Source: Adineta steineri (lineage: Eukaryota > Rotifera > Eurotatoria > Adinetida > Adinetidae). From it: 64,000 nucleotides of DNA. Below the pieces are notes generated by a model, which saw only the letters and a list, made by a program, of their open reading frames with translations, searched no databases and was not told where the DNA came from. The DNA lies in NCBI GenBank assembly GCA_905250115.1, contig CAJNOI010000009.1:630221-694220 (forward strand), given 5' to 3'. The position numbers and the translations under genes were made by a program. Positions 59,040 to 64,000 of this stretch are shown here, one piece after another. Every line of letters starts with the position of its first letter. The stretch's first letter is position 1.

Positions 59040-62000
59040 AATTAAATTTGTTACCAATTACTACTCTCTGAACATTGATGGTCGGGTCAGTTTGAACTCT
59101 TTTTTTTGTTTACTAATTCTAATACTTACAAGATATCACACTATATAAGTACTTATAGAAACTTAAATGCTGAAAAGTAGAAAAATGACAAGTAAAAATC
59201 TACAAAAATTTAGTATTCTTCAATATTACTTATAAAAAAATAGAACATTGTGCAAAAATCTTTTTTCTTAGCTTAACTAACATATTTTTGACAGAAAAAT
59301 TTGAGCTCTATCATAGCGAACAGCAAGAGAAACTTATCGACTATTGAGAACCTTTATATAAACTAGTGGAAAGAAGTTTAACAACAACTATATTTTTTAT
59401 ATGTGTTTGGTAGGGTATAATAGTATAGGAGTTAATATTTATCATCAATAGATAAGAACTGTAACTTCTTTATTGAACCTGATCACACTGAAAACTCTTT
59501 CTGTATTGCACAACTAAGATATTTTTTCAGATAGAGCAAGAAAATTGACTATCAATGATCCAAAAATTAAACGAGTTTTCAAATCGAAAATCTGCATCCT
59601 ATATGTTAGAGTTTTAGGATTTGGTGCATTCCTATTCACCACTATTTTTATGAGTATAATGAATCGAGAACAGTGACAGACACATTAAATTATTAAAAGA
59701 ACAATGGATTGTGATCATCAGATTAATTAACGTATGAATTGATTATGATAGAAGAAAACTTTGCCAATTATTTCTGATATATATTTTCACGTGTATTTTA
59801 AGGCATGACTGTTACCTAGTTTGGATCTGAATCTAGTAGAATAAATTCCATATCATGCAAGTAAAATAGATGTTTTCCTTACTAATTGTCTTTGAATGGG
59901 TATTTTATTATGTTTCCTAGATATAAACACATCAATATTGGCATATTTTAAGCTGTAATTTTACTAAAGTGTATGTTTCCTCAATGGATTTGCTATTCAA
60001 TTTATGAGTTTATTTTGAGTGACTGTTATTGAAATAGTGAGTTTTATCCCTGCGATATTTTCGTTTATCTTCATTGATTGATTTGTTCATTAATATAATA
60101 ACGAAAATAATTGTTTAGTAATAAAAAACTCCCAACTTGTCTAGTATTCTATGTTTACTTATTATAGTGTGATATTTATTCCAGAAATAGTTTTATGATT
60201 TTTTTTTCTTTAGCTAGTTATTCTGTATACTAAGAATCTTAAAATAATATATTTTTTTCCTATAATTTAATACAATACTACAACGACTTGTTCTGTTTTT
60301 CTCATGTGATTGTGATACATCATGATATGATGATGCGTGTGAATTTCCTATTTTATCGATAAGTAACTGCTGTTATACTTATATAATGTAGTCCTTTACT
60401 CTCTTTTTCATTCGTTTTTCTTTCCTATTATTATCATGAACACTGTTTATTTTTTTGCACGTTAGGTATACACCAGCACTAGTTCACTGGATATATGTAT
60501 ATGTTAATTGGTCTACGGTTAGTTATATCATCGACAATTTCTGCTATTAGAATAGATTATAATCATAGAGTTTTGGCGCCTCTGATATGACTATGAGTGG
60601 AATTTTGAGTGAATCCACTACAATAAAAAATCATTATATCTGTTAAAAATTCGATGTATGCTAACGTTAAGGGTATCACAACTATATGGTTATAATCTAC
60701 TCGAACAAAGGAAACTGTCGATGATATAATAAACCATAGATCAACTAATGTATACATAATTAGTGACACTAGTGCATACTCAAGTCGCTGTATATTATAT
60801 ATACATTTTGTATGATAATGTCGCATGTAGTATAATGAATATGAATAGTTAGGATGGTAGTATTAGTACTTCTTCAGTTTGGTATTATCATATTGAAGTG
60901 AAGTGTATCGGATAATAGTTATAGTCAATGGACAAAAAAACATTTATAATAGTATATGACCAATATTTTCAAGGGTGAGAAACTTGAATCTATGATAGTT
61001 CTTTGATATTTAAAAGTTTTATTTCTTGAGTCAGAAAGAGATTTCTTTTCACTGAGAAGGTTCATACAAAAGAAAATAATTTGTATGCGTCTTTATTTAT
61101 CATGGGATAAAAAGTGAACCGTCAAGCTTCAGTTACACCCCACGTCGGAATAAGACAGTTCTGTTTTTCCTTCGTGCAAATCTCGTTTACTCGAATTGCT
61201 TGATATTGGTGGAACGGAGGTTTGGATCAGAGTGACCAGTTCGCCTCAGAAATTAGAGCCAATGAGCATTTTTAATGCTTTGAGACTTAGTGAATCGTAT
61301 GTGACAATAATATCAAGCCTGTATACATTGACTGAAAAAAATATTATTTTAAGTTGTGATAAGTGTCGATTCCTAAAATGATTTTTTCTTACTCTTAAAA
61401 GTTCGTTGTTTCGTAACAAGAGACAGTTAGATTTTTTCGGTTCCCGTTTTAAATGAGAAAACTGAGTGTAGATCTGAGAATATGGGATGTGAGTGAGAGT
61501 TAGGGTGCCTCTCTCTCACTCTCGCCCTTGCCCACACTCACACTCAGTTATAACAACAACAATTAAAAAGTATAAATATAAAAATGTTTAATTTTTTCTC
61601 ATGTTTTCAAATGTAAATGAAAGCAGCTAGGAAGTTAGTAATAGAGATATTCATTTAGATTTCTACGCAAAAGGATAGTTTTAAATGTATTTTGAAAAAG
61701 AGAAGGCACTCAAATATGTTCTTTCGTTAGTCAATCTTTGAATATTTCTCAGTAGTCCGATAGTCTCGTCAAATTACATGCTAAACAGCAAGACCTATTG
61801 TACGTTATCAGAAAGAATACTAACAATAAGCTCATAAGAATATTATAAATAAAATGTTGGCAAATCAAATCATAGAAACTCGTTTTGTTTTTTCTAGTTT
61901 ATAAACTGATAAAGAATTTAGCTAATTGGACGTTTTGATTTCAAGTTTCGAAGTATAGATTTTGTTTTCTTTATCTTCTTTATAGTTTTTTTAAGATTTT

Positions 62001-62059
62001 CATATACTACATATTTCACATAACTAATTAATCGACATTATTCGGTTTATTCGTTACAA
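59040..62059. other. Intergenic region between PKS and NRPS
   Basis: Three kilobases of AT-rich DNA without a supported gene; short frames at 60563-60826 (minus) and 61196-61381 (plus) have no domain. The remainder of the PKS thioesterase was not found downstream. A G-rich/C-rich hairpin lies at 61461-61547. The NRPS promoter should be near the right end. Confidence 0.6.
61461..61547. repeat. G-rich/C-rich hairpin repeat, member 6
   Basis: The left side reads ACTGAGTGTA, then GGGATGTGAGTGAGAG and AGGGTGCC; the right side reads CACTCTCGCCCTTGCCCAC followed by ACTCACACTCAG. The outer CTGAGTGT pairs with ACACTCAG. Confidence 0.55.
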
Positions 62060-64000
62060 ATGTTTTCACGTACAAAAGTAGCAGCAACAAAAGGATCGAC
62101 TGTGCAGAAAGAGCAGCGGCTTATGATTTCGGGTCGAACAGAAGCTATAGCATCGTCTGGTCAACAAAGAATTTGGTTTCATGAACAACTATACTTTCAT
62201 GCTTCTGATCTATCCGTCTATAATATTGTAGTTCCATTAATAATCAAACAAGGTTCACTCTCAATTGAACGGCTACGCTCGGCCTTACGGTCAGTAATTG
62301 AACAACATACGATTCTCCGTACCGCTGTTCGCTTTAATCCAGCAACTAATCAGGTTGAACAATATATTCAACCTGTTACTGATGATATTTACTTATTCCA
62401 ACATTCACGAGGAATATCGACAGCGGAACAACTGAATAGTCTATTAACGGATGAATCCATTAGGAAACACTTTGATGTGGAGACGGGAAGAGTCGTAAAA
62501 TGCCATGTCGTGGAGCGCGGTGATGAAAGTGATGGTCATTCATTACATGAAAATGACCTCATTGTTTTTACTATCCATCACATAGCATTTGATCTCACCT
62601 CAAGCAAATCATTCGTTAAAGCATTTGAGCGCGCATATTGGATTAATGCACATCATCATTCAACATTATTGACTCAGCAATATATAGACTTTGCTCAGTA
62701 TGAACAGGCAATGCTAGTTGATATGAATCCAAATTCAAAAACGAACAAGGCACGTCGATTTTGGTCCGATCTTATGGATGGTTATGATTGGAATCGCATA
62801 CGAGCCTTTGTGTCTACTGAAATTAGATATAACCAAACTCGTTCTGGCCGTGGTCATTCGACTGTATTTGTCTTCGATCAACGTGTTGTCGACAACATGA
62901 TGATGTTTGCTTCATCCAATAACATTACTATGTTTTCGCTGTCATTCGCCTCTTTCTATGCATTCTTATTCAAATTACTCAAAAATGAAGAGGACTTATG
63001 CGTAGCAAGTGTTGTAGCTAATCGTTTTAATCAAGAAACAAAAGAAATGATCGGCATGTTTGTTAATATTCTACCATATCGAATACAAATTGAGCCAAAT
63101 AAATCATTTAATCATTTCGTGCGAAAAGTGCAACAACTAAGTACTGATATTCTGGAACATGCGTCTCTACCATACCAAGAGATCATTGGTCTACACGATA
63201 AACAAAAACGTCGGCGATTGCCATCAACATTCTTTGAATATGTCTCTTTAATGTCATCTATGACACAAAAAACTACAGTGGAATCAACTGTAGATAAAGA
63301 TTTAGTTCTTGGTATATACTATGATCGGGATCGAAGTCGCGGTAATGGATTAGCTATATTCGATATGTCTGTCACAATAGCACATGATCATCATGCACGA
63401 ACTACAGAATGTGTTATTGATTGTGCAGTTGAAATATTCCAAAGTCAAGCTATTGTTAATGAAGTTGCAAACCGTTTTCAACATATGCTTACACAACTCT
63501 TTTGCTCTTTCATGATCGATGAACCTATCTATAATCTATCCATTGTTTCTTCAAACGAGGAAAATCTTATTCATCAATTCGACAATAAACATATAGATTC
63601 GTCCAACTCATGCACATCTACCATTCAGGAATGCTCAACTATCGAAAATCAAGTGTCAATGATTGATGCAAGTTTATTTTGGTTTGATATTCTTCGTGAT
63701 TGTAAACTTAATCAACCATTATCATTACCATACGATCGAAATCGTCTTATGAATCAACATCCAACTGATCAGACAATATCAGTCTCTTTTGATTTCGGCC
63801 AAGATCTTTCCCATCAGTTTATCACCTATGTATCATCAAATAATATCAAACATGAACATCTAGCATTTGCTACTTACTTTATCTTCTTATTCAAATTAAC
63901 GAATGGTGAAAAAGATTTATGCATTTCGATGAATATCTACAATCGTTATAAACATGAACTAAAATCTAAAATTGGATTATTCAAGAATATCATTCCATTA
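62060..64000 (+). CDS. Non-ribosomal peptide synthetase, N-terminal condensation domain (incomplete at window end)
   Basis: From the ATG at 62060 the frame stays open for 647 codons to the window edge, with no intron. Residues 33-470 form a condensation (C) domain: SSGQQRIWFHEQL (C1), LRTAVRF (C2), and the active-site motif IHHIAFDLTSS (His173, His174, Asp178; Leu replaces the usual Gly), then VASVVANRF and IGMFVNILPYRI (C5). The domain would join an acyl or aminoacyl donor to an acceptor amine. After a linker, residues 536-647 repeat only the second half of a C domain (FWFDILRDCK...IGLFKNIIPL). No adenylation or carrier domain is yet seen, so these must lie beyond the edge. It is co-oriented with the PKS. 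An N-terminal C domain suits a starter delivered by another synthase. Confidence 0.92.
   Translation, partial: MFSRTKVAATKGSTVQKEQRLMISGRTEAIASSGQQRIWFHEQLYFHASDLSVYNIVVPLIIKQGSLSIERLRSALRSVIEQHTILRTAVRFNPATNQVEQYIQPVTDDIYLFQHSRGISTAEQLNSLLTDESIRKHFDVETGRVVKCHVVERGDESDGHSLHENDLIVFTIHHIAFDLTSSKSFVKAFERAYWINAHHHSTLLTQQYIDFAQYEQAMLVDMNPNSKTNKARRFWSDLMDGYDWNRIRAFVSTEIRYNQTRSGRGHSTVFVFDQRVVDNMMMFASSNNITMFSLSFASFYAFLFKLLKNEEDLCVASVVANRFNQETKEMIGMFVNILPYRIQIEPNKSFNHFVRKVQQLSTDILEHASLPYQEIIGLHDKQKRRRLPSTFFEYVSLMSSMTQKTTVESTVDKDLVLGIYYDRDRSRGNGLAIFDMSVTIAHDHHARTTECVIDCAVEIFQSQAIVNEVANRFQHMLTQLFCSFMIDEPIYNLSIVSSNEENLIHQFDNKHIDSSNSCTSTIQECSTIENQVSMIDASLFWFDILRDCKLNQPLSLPYDRNRLMNQHPTDQTISVSFDFGQDLSHQFITYVSSNNIKHEHLAFATYFIFLFKLTNGEKDLCISMNIYNRYKHELKSKIGLFKNIIPL

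Noticed and set aside
60563..60826. 87-residue hydrophobic minus-strand frame between PKS and NRPS
   Set aside because: No domain, AT-rich codons and no supporting context; it does not resemble the missing thioesterase part.

Overview
This window is nuclear DNA from an animal, most likely a bdelloid rotifer (Adineta/Rotaria-like); the assignment is an inference. It is AT-rich and its genes carry many small GT-AG introns, mostly 45-75 bp. It mixes ordinary animal genes (glucokinase regulatory protein, DHX16, proteasome alpha-2, an ABCB transporter) with genes typical of bdelloid accessory DNA: a type I polyketide synthase, a non-ribosomal peptide synthetase, an ankyrin/ADP-ribosyltransferase protein, an intronless bacterial-type sulfotransferase and an intronless NmrA-type reductase. 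Short G-rich tracts resemble the TGTGGG telomere repeat reported for bdelloids. Exon structures were worked out by hand from splice signals and reading-frame continuity; the joined frames close exactly for all multi-exon genes given here.

Layout. 0-12.3 kb: minus-strand genes: a gene start running off the edge, an NmrA-like reductase, one solitary 5S rRNA, an F-box protein, a 14-exon GCKR homologue, and two tandem paralogous C2H2 zinc-finger genes rich in Gln/His. 12.3-14.8 kb: purine-rich intergenic DNA. 14.8-18.9 kb, plus strand: DHX16 and PSMA2. 20.1-23.2 kb: ankyrin-ART gene (plus) and sulfotransferase (minus), set among G-rich/C-rich hairpins. 24.8-25.3 kb: a broken PSMD12 copy. 28.8-35.35 kb: a 28-exon P-glycoprotein-like transporter encoding 1349 residues. 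35.9-50 kb: gene-poor decay zone with a 495-bp inverted-repeat element, a prolyl 4-hydroxylase alpha pseudogene, a hAT element with perfect 8-bp target duplications, an 84-bp tandem repeat and a dynein heavy-chain pseudogene. 50.4-64 kb: a four-exon PKS (2842 residues; KS-AT-DH-MT-like-ER-KR-ACP-TE-like) followed 3 kb later on the same strand by an NRPS that opens with a condensation domain and runs off the window end.

How the parts may work together. The PKS and NRPS are the most notable pair and probably belong to one secondary-metabolite locus; the ABCB transporter 15 kb upstream is a possible but unproven efflux partner. The PKS has intact KS, KR and ACP residues, but its C-terminal thioesterase-like segment lacks the nucleophile motif. 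The NRPS carries a second condensation-like half domain without the HHxxxD half. The three host-gene pseudogenes suggest one homologous copy of a region undergoing gene loss, as expected in a degenerate tetraploid bdelloid genome.
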